From contig NZ_FNWC01000007.1 in NCBI RefSeq assembly GCF_900104635.1, positions 434,001-498,000 of the forward strand: a stretch of 64,000 nt of DNA, read 5' to 3'. Origin of the DNA: Coprococcus phoceensis (lineage in GTDB: Bacteria; Bacillota; Clostridia; Lachnospirales; Lachnospiraceae). A model generated the notes under the pieces. It saw nothing but the letters and a program-made list of their open reading frames with translations, did no database searches and was not told the DNA's origin. A program made the translations under genes and the position numbers. Positions 42,527-50,628 of this stretch are shown here, in pieces (position 1 is the stretch's first letter; each line of letters opens with the position of its first letter).

Positions 42527-43309
42527 ATGACGATTGAAGAGATGAAAAAAAGAAAGAGAGAACTGGGATATACATATGAACAGATCTCAAAGATGTCAAA
42601 TGTGCCGCTCGGAACGGTGCAAAAGATATTTGCGGGTGTGACGGAGTCTCCGAGATATGATACGATCGCGGCATTATCACAGATTTTTCAGAATGATACG
42701 GTTTCTTGTGTGCAGGAAGCTCAGAGTATTTATAACGTGAAGAGGCAGGGGGCGTATACGTTGGAAGATTACTATGCTTTGCCAGAGGAACAGAGGGTAG
42801 AGCTGATCGATGGTGTGATTTACGATATGTCCGCACCGACATCGGTACATCAACTTTTGGGGACGGAGATATTGCTTGTATTAAAAGATTATATCAGAAA
42901 GCAACATGGACGATGTGTTCCTATTGCTTCTCCGATTGACGTACAGCTTGATTGCGATGATAAGACGATGGTACAGCCGGATGTCATTGTGGTTTGTGAT
43001 CGGGAAAAGATTCAGAATCGTTGTATTTTTGGTGCGCCGGATTTTGTCGCGGAAGTATTGTCAGAGTCTACCAGAAAGAAGGATTTGGTGCTTAAGCTGA
43101 ACAAGTATATGACCGCCGGAGTGCGAGAGTATTGGCTGGTAGATCCTGATAGAAAAAAAGTGATCGTGTACGATTTTGAAAAAGAAGATTATCCGATGAT
43201 GTATGGATTTGAAGCAAGAATACCGGTAGGTATTTTCGATGGAGAGTGCGAGGTTGATTTTCAAGAAATCTATGCATATGTAAAAGATATTGTCGGTGAT
43301 TGGAATTAA
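42527..43309 (+). CDS. XRE helix-turn-helix fused to a Uma2-type endonuclease-like domain
   Basis: This 260-residue protein has an XRE-type DNA-binding domain at 1-65 (YTYEQISKMSNVPLGTVQKIFAG) joined to a Uma2/DUF820 PD-(D/E)XK-fold domain at about 85-255. The latter shows EQRVELIDGVIYDM, QPDVIVVCD, FVAEVLSESTRKKDLVLKLNKY and EYWLVDPDRKKV, which hold the putative acidic/Lys active site. Uma2 domains are common in cyanobacteria and some Firmicutes but rarely understood. ATG 42527 is chosen for AAAGAGGTGATGG upstream. It is a single gene ending in a shared terminator. Confidence 0.82.
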   Translation: MTIEEMKKRKRELGYTYEQISKMSNVPLGTVQKIFAGVTESPRYDTIAALSQIFQNDTVSCVQEAQSIYNVKRQGAYTLEDYYALPEEQRVELIDGVIYDMSAPTSVHQLLGTEILLVLKDYIRKQHGRCVPIASPIDVQLDCDDKTMVQPDVIVVCDREKIQNRCIFGAPDFVAEVLSESTRKKDLVLKLNKYMTAGVREYWLVDPDRKKVIVYDFEKEDYPMMYGFEARIPVGIFDGECEVDFQEIYAYVKDIVGDWN

Positions 43310-43349
43310 AAAGAATCCTGCATCTAAGCGGAGATGCGGGATTCTTTTT
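43308..43349. terminator. Bidirectional terminator between the XRE-Uma2 and FUSC genes
   Basis: AAAAGAATCCTGCATC and GATGCGGGATTCTTTTT pair with one G-U, around an 8-nt loop. The FUSC stop codon lies inside it. Confidence 0.85.
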
Positions 43350-44385
43350 CTTCGAATAATGTGCGGACTTTTGTGATGACACTGTCAAATGCCAGTGCAT
43401 ATAAAGAGCCGAAGGCATTGTTGAAGATACGTAAAAAGATTGCCATAGGAAGTCCGAAAATCGGAGTGGCAATTGCCAATGCACCGAAAGAGTTAAACAC
43501 TGTCTGCCATCCATAGGTCGCCGAAAGACCAACTCCGATACCACCGATCATTCCAATATAACTGTAGCAGCTTTCCGGAAGCACAGTATAGAGTACAAGA
43601 AAGCAGATGGCTCCGAGAATATTGCCGGGTGCACGGAATTTGACGCGATATTCCATATCTTTACGAAATGGAAGCAGAACAGACATCGCTGCAATACCAA
43701 TCCACATCACACGCGGAATTCCGAGAAGTGAAGCAATTAGCATCGCACTGGAGACACCGAGTGTCAGACGAATCTGCCATCTTGTGCGAGCAGAAGACAA
43801 ATCAAACTCCTGAAACAGATGCCGGAAACTTCGTTTATAAGACATTTTTTTGTGGTTCCGGTATAAAATCAAAGCAGTAGATGCTGCACCGACTAAAAGT
43901 CCAATCAGTCGGAGGGTATAATCATGTCCGCTGACATCGTATCCCTGCAATAACAGATAAGCTAACACAAATGTGGAGTGATTGGACATAATGACATTGT
44001 GGCAGCCGAGCAGCATCAGAGCAAAGATACAGATTATGTTCACAAAGAATGCGATACCCGGAGAGACCATATTGGTCAATCTTGGACCAACTGCGAGAAT
44101 ACAGAAGATGATCAGAATACTAAATGCGCCATGCGGATTGTGAATACCCATATCGGCATAACGAAATACCATGACGGATAATAATACAACGACACCGACA
44201 ATGCTATTGTTTGCTCCGAAAAGTTTTGTGTAAATAGTAACAAAAGCAACGCAAAACGAAACGGTTAATAAAATTTTAAATAAATAGATTGCGATGTGCT
44301 TTCGTTTTTCTTTAGGGTCAGTTATGCTTGCGATATAGGATTTTGAGCCGACCTGATCCAATTGTAATTCTTGATAAAAAGTCAT
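43324..44385 (-). CDS. FUSC-family membrane exporter
   Basis: This 353-residue protein has about ten membrane segments in two sets and a short cytoplasmic part, and resembles FUSC/aromatic acid exporter proteins (AaeB/YeeA-like). ATG 44385 is chosen for GGGAGG 8 nt upstream. The MarR regulator gene ends 5 nt before it on the same strand, so the pair is one operon. It probably exports aromatic or toxic weak acids sensed by MarR. Confidence 0.78.
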   Translation of the reverse strand: MTFYQELQLDQVGSKSYIASITDPKEKRKHIAIYLFKILLTVSFCVAFVTIYTKLFGANNSIVGVVVLLSVMVFRYADMGIHNPHGAFSILIIFCILAVGPRLTNMVSPGIAFFVNIICIFALMLLGCHNVIMSNHSTFVLAYLLLQGYDVSGHDYTLRLIGLLVGAASTALILYRNHKKMSYKRSFRHLFQEFDLSSARTRWQIRLTLGVSSAMLIASLLGIPRVMWIGIAAMSVLLPFRKDMEYRVKFRAPGNILGAICFLVLYTVLPESCYSYIGMIGGIGVGLSATYGWQTVFNSFGALAIATPIFGLPMAIFLRIFNNAFGSLYALAFDSVITKVRTLFEEKESRISA

Positions 44386-44389
44386 ATGA

Positions 44390-44836
44390 CTACCTCCCTG
44401 TTTTTTTATCTTGCAGCAATTCATTTGCTGTCTGAATCTGTGTGGTTAATGATTCGAAAGATTCTGCGCCGAGTACTTCTCTCAGTTTGTAGATTGGCTC
44501 CAGATAATAGCGATAGGTGCAATCCAGTTCCATATTTCCAGTCTCTGTAATCAAAAGCACATAACTACGTTTGTCTGTCTCACAATAGTGTTTTTTAAGA
44601 AATCCTTTCTTTTCCAGATGGTCGATCAGACGGCTGACTGCGGATTTGTAAAGTCCCATCTGGACAGTCAAATCCTGAGGAGTCAGGGCGTGATCTGACA
44701 GTACGATTCTGGAAAGCAGATCTATTTCCTGAGCGGATGTGATTCCTTCCTTTTTGGCACGTCTTACGTGAAGTGTAGAAAAAAGTCGAATTTCCTGCAT
44801 GATCTTCATCATATCCAGCCATGTGTAATCTCGCAT
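44390..44836 (-). CDS. MarR-family transcriptional regulator
   Basis: This 148-residue winged-helix regulator has a core of LTPQDLTVQMGLYKSAVSRLIDHLEKKGFLKKHYCETDKRSYVL (about 50-95), with recognition helix and wing. AAGGAGG precedes the ATG. It heads the marR-FUSC operon and probably represses it through the palindrome at 44855-44875. Confidence 0.9.
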   Translation of the reverse strand: MRDYTWLDMMKIMQEIRLFSTLHVRRAKKEGITSAQEIDLLSRIVLSDHALTPQDLTVQMGLYKSAVSRLIDHLEKKGFLKKHYCETDKRSYVLLITETGNMELDCTYRYYLEPIYKLREVLGAESFESLTTQIQTANELLQDKKTGR

Positions 44837-44854
44837 AAACTAGCCTCCTTTTGG

Positions 44855-44909
44855 ATAGTTAACAAAGTAAACTATATAGTATCATATGCGAAATAGAGAG
44901 AAATGTCAA
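44855..44909 (-). promoter_or_regulatory. Promoter and operator of the marR-FUSC operon
   Basis: On the minus strand TTGACA (44904-44909), a 17-nt spacer and TATGAT (44881-44886) form a near-consensus promoter. Just downstream, ATAGTTAAC / GTAAACTAT (44855-44875, 3-nt spacer, one mismatch) is a typical MarR-size palindrome covering the start of transcription. Confidence 0.7.
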
Positions 44910-44935
44910 GGTAACAGTAACCAAAAAGTCTTTTC

Positions 44936-44964
44936 TTGACGGGGAAAATGTGTGGACGTATACT
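44936..44964 (+). promoter_or_regulatory. Promoter of the HD-domain gene
   Basis: TTGACG (44936-44941), 17 nt and TATACT (44959-44964), 39 nt before the start codon; divergent from marR. Confidence 0.65.
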
Positions 44965-45002
44965 GAAATTAACTATGACGAATATATAAGGAGAGAGAAG
45001 AG

Positions 45003-45590
45003 ATGACAAGATTAGAACAACAGATACAATTTCTTGTGGAGATTGATAAAGTGAAAAATATTTTTCGCCAGACGTATCTGGCAGATGGAAACAGAAAAGA
45101 AAATGATGCTGAGCATTCTTGGCATATTGCATTGATGGCGTTTTTATTGAAAGAACATGTGGAGGAGCCGGTAGATGTAATGAAAGTGATTATCATGGTG
45201 CTGATTCATGATCTGGTAGAGATTGATGCGGGAGACACTTATGCGTATGATGCAGCAGGGGCAACTGATAAGCGTGAGAGGGAAGAAAAAGCGGCAGACC
45301 GTATTTTTGGCTTGCTTCCAAAAGATCAGGGGATATATTTTAGAGAATTATGGGAAGAATTTGAGGCTTACGAGACTGCCGATGCAAAGTATGCACATCT
45401 GTTAGATAATTTTCAGCCGGTTTTATTAAATGATGCATCCGGTGGGAAGAGTTGGGCGGAACATGGAGTAAAAAAGTCACAGATTTATAAGAGAAATGAA
45501 AAAGTGGAAGCGACATCAAAATCAGTGTGGGAGATGATGCAAAAGATCGTACAGAAAAACATAACACCTGGAAACATAAAAGACGAATAA
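45003..45590 (+). CDS. HD-domain hydrolase (YfbR-like)
   Basis: This 195-residue metal-dependent phosphohydrolase has His in ENDAEHSWHIALMAFLL and the His-Asp pair in VLIHDLVEIDAGDTYAYD, and a distal Asp in HLLDNFQPVL. The pattern matches the YfbR/HDDC2 5'-deoxynucleotidase group. AAGGAGAG precedes the ATG. A sigma-factor remnant follows immediately. Confidence 0.85.
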   Translation: MTRLEQQIQFLVEIDKVKNIFRQTYLADGNRKENDAEHSWHIALMAFLLKEHVEEPVDVMKVIIMVLIHDLVEIDAGDTYAYDAAGATDKREREEKAADRIFGLLPKDQGIYFRELWEEFEAYETADAKYAHLLDNFQPVLLNDASGGKSWAEHGVKKSQIYKRNEKVEATSKSVWEMMQKIVQKNITPGNIKDE

Positions 45591-45592
45591 GA

Positions 45593-45709
45593 AATTTTCA
45601 TATGAAAGATGAGGAAATTGCGAAGATGCATGGAATTACGCGAGAAAATGTAAGAATACGTTCTAGGGCGAAACAAAAATTAATAGAACGATTGGAGGGA
45701 GAATCATGA
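45593..45709 (+). pseudogene. Truncated sigma factor: region 4 tail only
   Basis: The frame reads MKDEEIAKMHGITRENVRIRSRAKQKLIERLEGES and stops at 45707-45709. It matches the final helix-turn-helix and tail of an ECF-type sigma factor, missing the first 100 or more residues (regions 2 and most of 4). The stop overlaps the start of the anti-sigma gene (ATGA), the normal coupling for a sigma/anti-sigma pair. The N-terminal part was lost by deletion up to the HD gene's end. Confidence 0.7.
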
Positions 45710-46701
45710 AAGAATGGAATGAAAACAAATTAGATCAGGAATTGGAAGCGATGCTGGAAGATATGCCGCAGCAGGAAGAACTGGAGAAGAAAATTGAACA
45801 GAGAATGAAGAAAAAGATTCAGAAGATTGTATGCTGTACGTTGGCCGGAATTATTGGAGTGGTTCTTGTGCTGTTGCTTATTATTAATCCATTTTTAAAT
45901 GCAATTTTTATCAACCCGGCAAAGCTAAATGAGGGAGAGCACAGTCAGATGCAGACAACTCTGAAAAATTATTGGGAGACGACACAGCCGTATGCGGAAC
46001 TCGTTGCATTAAAAGTAAAGAAAAAGGGATTTGCAGGATATGAGTTGTCTATGCAAATTACAGACCGGAGAAGTCCGGTGATTTATGGTGCGCCAAATGT
46101 GTGGGTTGATATGAAGTTTGGAAAATATGTGAACTGGAGAGACAGTGGATTCGTAACTTCATTTCGGGCAAATCGATTTGAGAATCCATATGAAGAAAAA
46201 GAAAAATATCTTGAAAAAATCAAAGAACTTCCGGAATCTTCGATTTTATATCTTTCTGTCGGGGCAGAGAGTCCGAAAGTGGTGGAAGAACTTCGGAAAG
46301 AAGCTGTGGATGTGCAATGGGTGGAAGTCTATCAGCCAAATTCATCGTTTCAAGGAGGGCTTGCGTTGCGGGATTCTTTGATTGGTGGAGAGGATGCAGC
46401 GCGAACAGAGATGACAGAGGCGCAGTTGAAAGAGACGTATCTTTCTCACTTAAAAGATTTGCTGGACCATATGGATATATGGAACTCTTTAGATTTACAA
46501 AGCAGTAAATATGTATTTCCGGGTGAAGGGAAAGAGAGTGCACTGAGAGAATGTTATGAAGATGCGAAACAATTAGATGTGTTGGAAGCAAAGAATTATT
46601 GTATCTCAGGAAAGCGAGATGAAATTGTAGAGTATTTAGAGAAGACGGATATTAGCTCGATTCTAGTTGACGAAGTCAAATTAAGTGAATTGAGCAATTA
46701 A
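45706..46701 (+). CDS. Membrane anti-sigma factor-like protein (Sigma_reg type)
   Basis: This 331-residue protein has a cytoplasmic N-terminus (about 1-43, helical, acidic), one membrane segment (about 45-66, CTLAGIIGVVLVLLLIINPF) and a large extracytoplasmic C-terminal domain. The layout matches sigma-regulator proteins with Sigma_reg_N and Sigma_reg_C domains. GGAGGGAG precedes the ATG. Its sigma partner is truncated next door, so either it is orphaned or it acts on another sigma factor. Confidence 0.65.
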   Translation: MKEWNENKLDQELEAMLEDMPQQEELEKKIEQRMKKKIQKIVCCTLAGIIGVVLVLLLIINPFLNAIFINPAKLNEGEHSQMQTTLKNYWETTQPYAELVALKVKKKGFAGYELSMQITDRRSPVIYGAPNVWVDMKFGKYVNWRDSGFVTSFRANRFENPYEEKEKYLEKIKELPESSILYLSVGAESPKVVEELRKEAVDVQWVEVYQPNSSFQGGLALRDSLIGGEDAARTEMTEAQLKETYLSHLKDLLDHMDIWNSLDLQSSKYVFPGEGKESALRECYEDAKQLDVLEAKNYCISGKRDEIVEYLEKTDISSILVDEVKLSELSN

Positions 46702-46748
46702 ATACTGTTACTGTTTCTAGAAAAGATACAAAAAGCCCATAAAACATA

Positions 46749-46777
46749 TTGACAAGGTAGGAATTAAGGGGTAATAT
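46749..46777 (+). promoter_or_regulatory. Promoter of the cysteine leader ORF and metY
   Basis: Consensus TTGACA (46749-46754), 17 nt and TAATAT (46772-46777), about 140 nt before metY. The distance leaves room for the leader ORF at 46811. Confidence 0.7.
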
Positions 46778-46810
46778 CTAAGAAATAAAAAAGCATTGGA
46801 GATGGGGTAT

Positions 46811-46876
46811 ATGAAAATAGTGTTTTTAATGTTGAGACATAATTTCAGAAATGGGCGAATGTGCTGTGATTGTTAA
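46811..46876 (+). CDS. 21-codon leader peptide ending Cys-Cys-Asp-Cys
   Basis: ATG 46811 has GGAG 9-10 nt upstream and lies about 30 nt after the predicted transcription start. The ORF ends RMCCDC followed by TAA at 46874-46876, so three of its last four codons are Cys (TGC, TGT and TGT). It precedes metY by 45 nt. Codons for the pathway's end product clustered at the end of a short translated leader are the hallmark of ribosome-mediated attenuation. Low Cys-tRNA would stall the ribosome there. I see no clear Rho-independent terminator in the 45-nt gap, so translational coupling or Rho-dependent control is more likely than classical attenuation. The functional role is inference. Confidence 0.65.
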   Translation: MKIVFLMLRHNFRNGRMCCDC

Positions 46877-46921
46877 GAAAATCGAGAACCAGACAATTTG
46901 ATAAAAAGAGAGGTAGAAAAT

Positions 46922-48199
46922 ATGGGATATAGATTTGAGACATTACAGTTACATGTAGGACAGGAACAGGCAGACGTTGCAACAGATGCGAGAGCAGTAC
47001 CGATTTATCAGACGACATCGTATGTGTTTCACGATTCTGCACATGCCGCAGCCAGATTTGGACTTAGCGATGCGGGAAACATCTATGGAAGATTGACGAA
47101 CTCTACACAAGATGTGTTGGAAAAAAGAATCGCTGCATTAGAAGGTGGTGTGGCGGCATTGGCAGTTGCATCCGGAGCTGCAGCGATTGCGTATACGATT
47201 GAGGCACTCGCACAGGCAGGTGACCATATTGTAGCACAGAAGACGATATACGGAGGCACCTATAATTTGTTGGAGAACACTCTTACAAGACAGGGAATAC
47301 AGACGACATTTGTCAATGTACACGACATTCAGGAAGTAGAAGATGCGGTACAGGAACAGACGAAAGCGATTTATCTTGAGACATTAGGTAACCCAAACAG
47401 CGATATCCCGGACATAGAAGCGATTGCCGAGATTGCACATAGACATAATATTCCGCTTGTGATTGACAACACATTTGGAACCCCATATCTTATTCAACCG
47501 ATTCAATATGGAGCGGATATCGTTGTACATTCTGCAACAAAGTTCATTGGCGGTCATGGGACATCTCTCGGAGGTATTATTGTAGATTCCGGAAAGTTTG
47601 ATTGGAAGAAATCCGGAAAATATCCGAACATTGCAGAGGCAAATCCGAGCTACCACGGTATTTCCTTTGTGGATGCCGCCGGGGAGGCTGCTTTTGTGAC
47701 ATATATCAGAGCAATTTTGCTGAGAGACAAAGGAGCGTGCATTTCTCCATTTAATGCTTTCCTTTTACTGCAAGGTGTGGAGACTTTGTCACTGAGATTG
47801 GAAAGACATATAGAGAACACAAAAAAAGTTGTAGCATTTTTGGAAAATCACCCGAAAGTAAAGCGTGTAAATCACCCATCTTTATCAGAACATCCGGATC
47901 ACGCATTATATGAAAAATATTTTCCAAATGGTGCAGGTTCGATCTTTACATTTGATATTGTTGGCGGTGAAAAAGAAGCACACAAATTTATTGACAGTCT
48001 ACAGATTTTTTCACTGCTTGCGAATGTGGCGGATGTAAAGAGCCTCGTTATTCATCCGGCGACAACAACACATTCACAACTGTCAAAAGAAGAATTGGAA
48101 GAGCAGCAGATTTATGATAGTACAGTCAGACTGTCCATTGGAACAGAACATATTGAAGATATCTTAGAAGATATTGGGCAGGCTTTAGAACAAATTTAA
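46922..48199 (+). CDS. metY: O-acetylhomoserine sulfhydrylase
   Basis: This 425-residue PLP enzyme of the Cys/Met metabolism family makes homocysteine from O-acetylhomoserine and sulfide (some members act on O-acetylserine). The PLP-binding Lys is in SATKFIGGHGTSLGG near 205, and the N-terminal FETLQLHVGQEQADVATDARAVPIYQTTSY is diagnostic of MetY. ATG 46922 follows AGAGAGG. It is monocistronic, with its own promoter, leader ORF and terminator. Confidence 0.93.
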   Translation: MGYRFETLQLHVGQEQADVATDARAVPIYQTTSYVFHDSAHAAARFGLSDAGNIYGRLTNSTQDVLEKRIAALEGGVAALAVASGAAAIAYTIEALAQAGDHIVAQKTIYGGTYNLLENTLTRQGIQTTFVNVHDIQEVEDAVQEQTKAIYLETLGNPNSDIPDIEAIAEIAHRHNIPLVIDNTFGTPYLIQPIQYGADIVVHSATKFIGGHGTSLGGIIVDSGKFDWKKSGKYPNIAEANPSYHGISFVDAAGEAAFVTYIRAILLRDKGACISPFNAFLLLQGVETLSLRLERHIENTKKVVAFLENHPKVKRVNHPSLSEHPDHALYEKYFPNGAGSIFTFDIVGGEKEAHKFIDSLQIFSLLANVADVKSLVIHPATTTHSQLSKEELEEQQIYDSTVRLSIGTEHIEDILEDIGQALEQI

Positions 48200-48214
48200 G
48201 AACGAACGGATAAT

Positions 48215-48246
48215 GGGCACATGATGTAGAGTCATGTGCCTTTTTG
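48215..48246 (+). terminator. Terminator after metY
   Basis: GGCACATGA and TCATGTGCC pair around TGTAGAG, followed by TTTTT. Confidence 0.85.
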
Positions 48247-48284
48247 CATATAGTAATTGTGTAGAGTGAAATGTATTCTTTTGG

Positions 48285-48339
48285 TTGAAAACAACTATAT
48301 ATTGTGGTATTCTGTTTTAGAAAATACTATAAATAGTAA
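48285..48339 (+). promoter_or_regulatory. nrdAB promoter with two NrdR-like boxes
   Basis: TTGAAA (48285-48290), 17 nt and TATTCT (48308-48313). An NrdR-box-like palindrome (48292-48307, core CTATATATTG) fills the spacer. A second (48324-48339, core CTATAAATAG) lies 32 bp, about three helical turns, downstream. Paired boxes near three turns apart are the known NrdR arrangement. Confidence 0.65.
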
Positions 48340-48351
48340 TGAGGTAAAAAT

Positions 48352-50601
48352 ATGGGAAATAGAAAAAAGATGATAGAGACGTTTGAAAAGTTTACAGAAA
48401 TTGCCTCTTATATGGAAGCGATTCAGAAAGATTTCCCGGAAGATATATATTATCTGGGAATATTGGAAGATAAATTTCTGACATTTCAGAAACCGGAACT
48501 CTCAATAGAAGAAAATCTGCAACTTTTGATCAAGGCGGCTGTGGAGTTGACTACACAGGAAGCCCCAAAATGGGAGATGATTGCAGCGAGGCTGTTGTTG
48601 TTTACTTTTGAAAGAGAACTGAGGAAAGCGGAAGAATCATGTCAGATTACAACACTGTATGAAAAAATTGTATATCTGACAGGGCGGGGGCTATATGGAC
48701 AGTATATTTTGGAGAATTATACGAAAGAGGAAATCGATGAATTTGAGACATTTTTAGCTCCTGAAAGAAATGATTTATTTACGTATTCGGGATTGGAATT
48801 GCTGCTCAACCGTTATGTGATCCACACCGGACAAGGTGTGGCGCTGGAAAGCCCGCAGGAGATGTTTCTTGGAATTGCCATGCATTTGGCGATGAAAGAG
48901 CAGAAAGACAGGGCGCCTTGGGTAAAACGCTTTTACGATATGCTCAGTAAACTTCAAGTGACGATGGCGACACCGACGTTATCGAATGCAAGAAAGCCGT
49001 ATCACCAACTTTCTTCCTGCTTCATCGATATTGTTCCGGATAGTTTAAATGGAATTTACCGAAGTATCGATAATTTTGCCAAAGTAAGTAAATTTGGTGG
49101 AGGAATGGGAATGTATTTTGGAAAAGTGCGGGCAAGCGGAAGCGCTATCCGAGGATTTGAGGGGGCAGCAGGAGGTGTGATACGTTGGATTCGTCTTGCA
49201 AACGACACGGCGGTCGCAGTTGATCAGCTTGGTGTGCGCCAAGGGGCAGTTGCAGTTTATCTTGATGTGTGGCACAGAGATCTGCCGGAGTTTTTGAATT
49301 TGCGAACAAATAATGGGGATGACCGGATGAAGGCGCATGATGTGTTCCCGGCGGTCTGCTACCCGGATTATTTTTGGGAGCAGGCAAGAGACAATATCGA
49401 GGGAGACTGGTATCTGATGTGTCCTCACGAGATTTTGACGGTGAAGGGCTATGCGCTGGAAGACTGTTATGGAGAAGCGTGGAAAGAAAAATATTTGGAC
49501 TGTGTGCAGGATGATCAGATTAAAAAGAGAGTCGTTCCGATTAAAGACATTATCCGGCTGATTATCAAAAGCGCAGTGGAGACCGGAACACCGTTTACAT
49601 TTAATCGGGATCATGTCAACCGCATGAATCCAAATGGACATAAAGGCATGATTTATTGCAGTAATCTTTGTACGGAGATTGCGCAGAATATGAGCGGAAT
49701 CGAAGAAGTGGAAGAGCGAGTGGAAACGGTGAATGGAGAAACAGTGGTTGTCACGGTCACAAAACCGGGCGAGTTTGTTGTATGTAATCTGGCGAGCCTG
49801 TCTCTGGGACATCTGAACGTGGAAGACGGGGAAGAGATTGCGGATATTACAAAATGTGCGGTGCGGGCGCTTGACAATGTCATTGATCTGAATTTCTTTC
49901 CTGTTCCATATGCGAAAATCAATAATGAGAAATATCGCCCGATCGGACTGGGTGTGAGTGGGTATCACCATATGCTTGCAAAACAGGGAATTTCATGGGA
50001 GAGCGAGCAGCATTTACAATTTGTCGGGGACGTATTTTCTAAAATCCATTATGCTGCGATTGAGGCGAGCAGCGAGATTGCGAAAGAAAAGGGAAGTTAC
50101 ACATATTTTGAGGGAAGCGATTGGCAGACAGGAAAATATTTTGATAAACGACATTTGAAGACAGAAAAATGGAATCAGCTTCGGGAAAAAGTGAAACAGC
50201 AGGGACTCCGAAATGCTTACCTTTTAGCGATAGCGCCGACGAGCAGTACAAGCATTATCGCCGGAACGAGTGCAGGACTTGACCCGATCATGAATCGGTA
50301 TTTCCTCGAAGAAAAGAAAAATGGATTGATGCCGCGTGTTGCACCGGAGCTTTCTATGGAGACGTTCTGGTATTACAAAAATGCACACTACATCGATCAG
50401 AAGTGGTCCGTGCGCGCCTGTGGAGTGCGTCAGCGTCATATCGATCAGGCACAGAGCATGAATCTTTATATTACGAACGAGTATACGTTCCGAAAAGTGT
50501 TGGATCTTTATATTCTTGCGTGGGAAGAAGGTGTGAAAACGATTTATTATATACGTTCAAAAAGTTTGGAAGTGGAGGAATGTGAAGTCTGCTCTTCTTA
50601 G
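48352..50601 (+). CDS. nrdA: Ribonucleoside-diphosphate reductase, class I alpha subunit
   Basis: This 749-residue catalytic subunit reduces NDPs to dNDPs aerobically. It has the conserved TPTLSNARKPYHQLSSCF (substrate-site Cys), GGGMGMYFGKVRASGS, the CNLCTEI active-site Cys near 440, and C-terminal CEVC for thioredoxin-mediated re-reduction. No strong ATP-cone is evident at the N-terminus. The beta subunit follows 27 nt downstream. An oxygen-dependent enzyme in an otherwise anaerobic organism suggests tolerance of brief air exposure. Confidence 0.92.
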   Translation: MGNRKKMIETFEKFTEIASYMEAIQKDFPEDIYYLGILEDKFLTFQKPELSIEENLQLLIKAAVELTTQEAPKWEMIAARLLLFTFERELRKAEESCQITTLYEKIVYLTGRGLYGQYILENYTKEEIDEFETFLAPERNDLFTYSGLELLLNRYVIHTGQGVALESPQEMFLGIAMHLAMKEQKDRAPWVKRFYDMLSKLQVTMATPTLSNARKPYHQLSSCFIDIVPDSLNGIYRSIDNFAKVSKFGGGMGMYFGKVRASGSAIRGFEGAAGGVIRWIRLANDTAVAVDQLGVRQGAVAVYLDVWHRDLPEFLNLRTNNGDDRMKAHDVFPAVCYPDYFWEQARDNIEGDWYLMCPHEILTVKGYALEDCYGEAWKEKYLDCVQDDQIKKRVVPIKDIIRLIIKSAVETGTPFTFNRDHVNRMNPNGHKGMIYCSNLCTEIAQNMSGIEEVEERVETVNGETVVVTVTKPGEFVVCNLASLSLGHLNVEDGEEIADITKCAVRALDNVIDLNFFPVPYAKINNEKYRPIGLGVSGYHHMLAKQGISWESEQHLQFVGDVFSKIHYAAIEASSEIAKEKGSYTYFEGSDWQTGKYFDKRHLKTEKWNQLREKVKQQGLRNAYLLAIAPTSSTSIIAGTSAGLDPIMNRYFLEEKKNGLMPRVAPELSMETFWYYKNAHYIDQKWSVRACGVRQRHIDQAQSMNLYITNEYTFRKVLDLYILAWEEGVKTIYYIRSKSLEVEECEVCSS

Positions 50602-50628
50602 TAAATGGCAACAGAAAGGGATGGAATA

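Noticed and set aside
46778..46921. T-box or SAM riboswitch in the metY leader
   Set aside because: The 140-nt leader has no T-box motif, no kink-turn or other SAM-box elements and no strong terminator; the Cys-rich ORF is the only standout feature.
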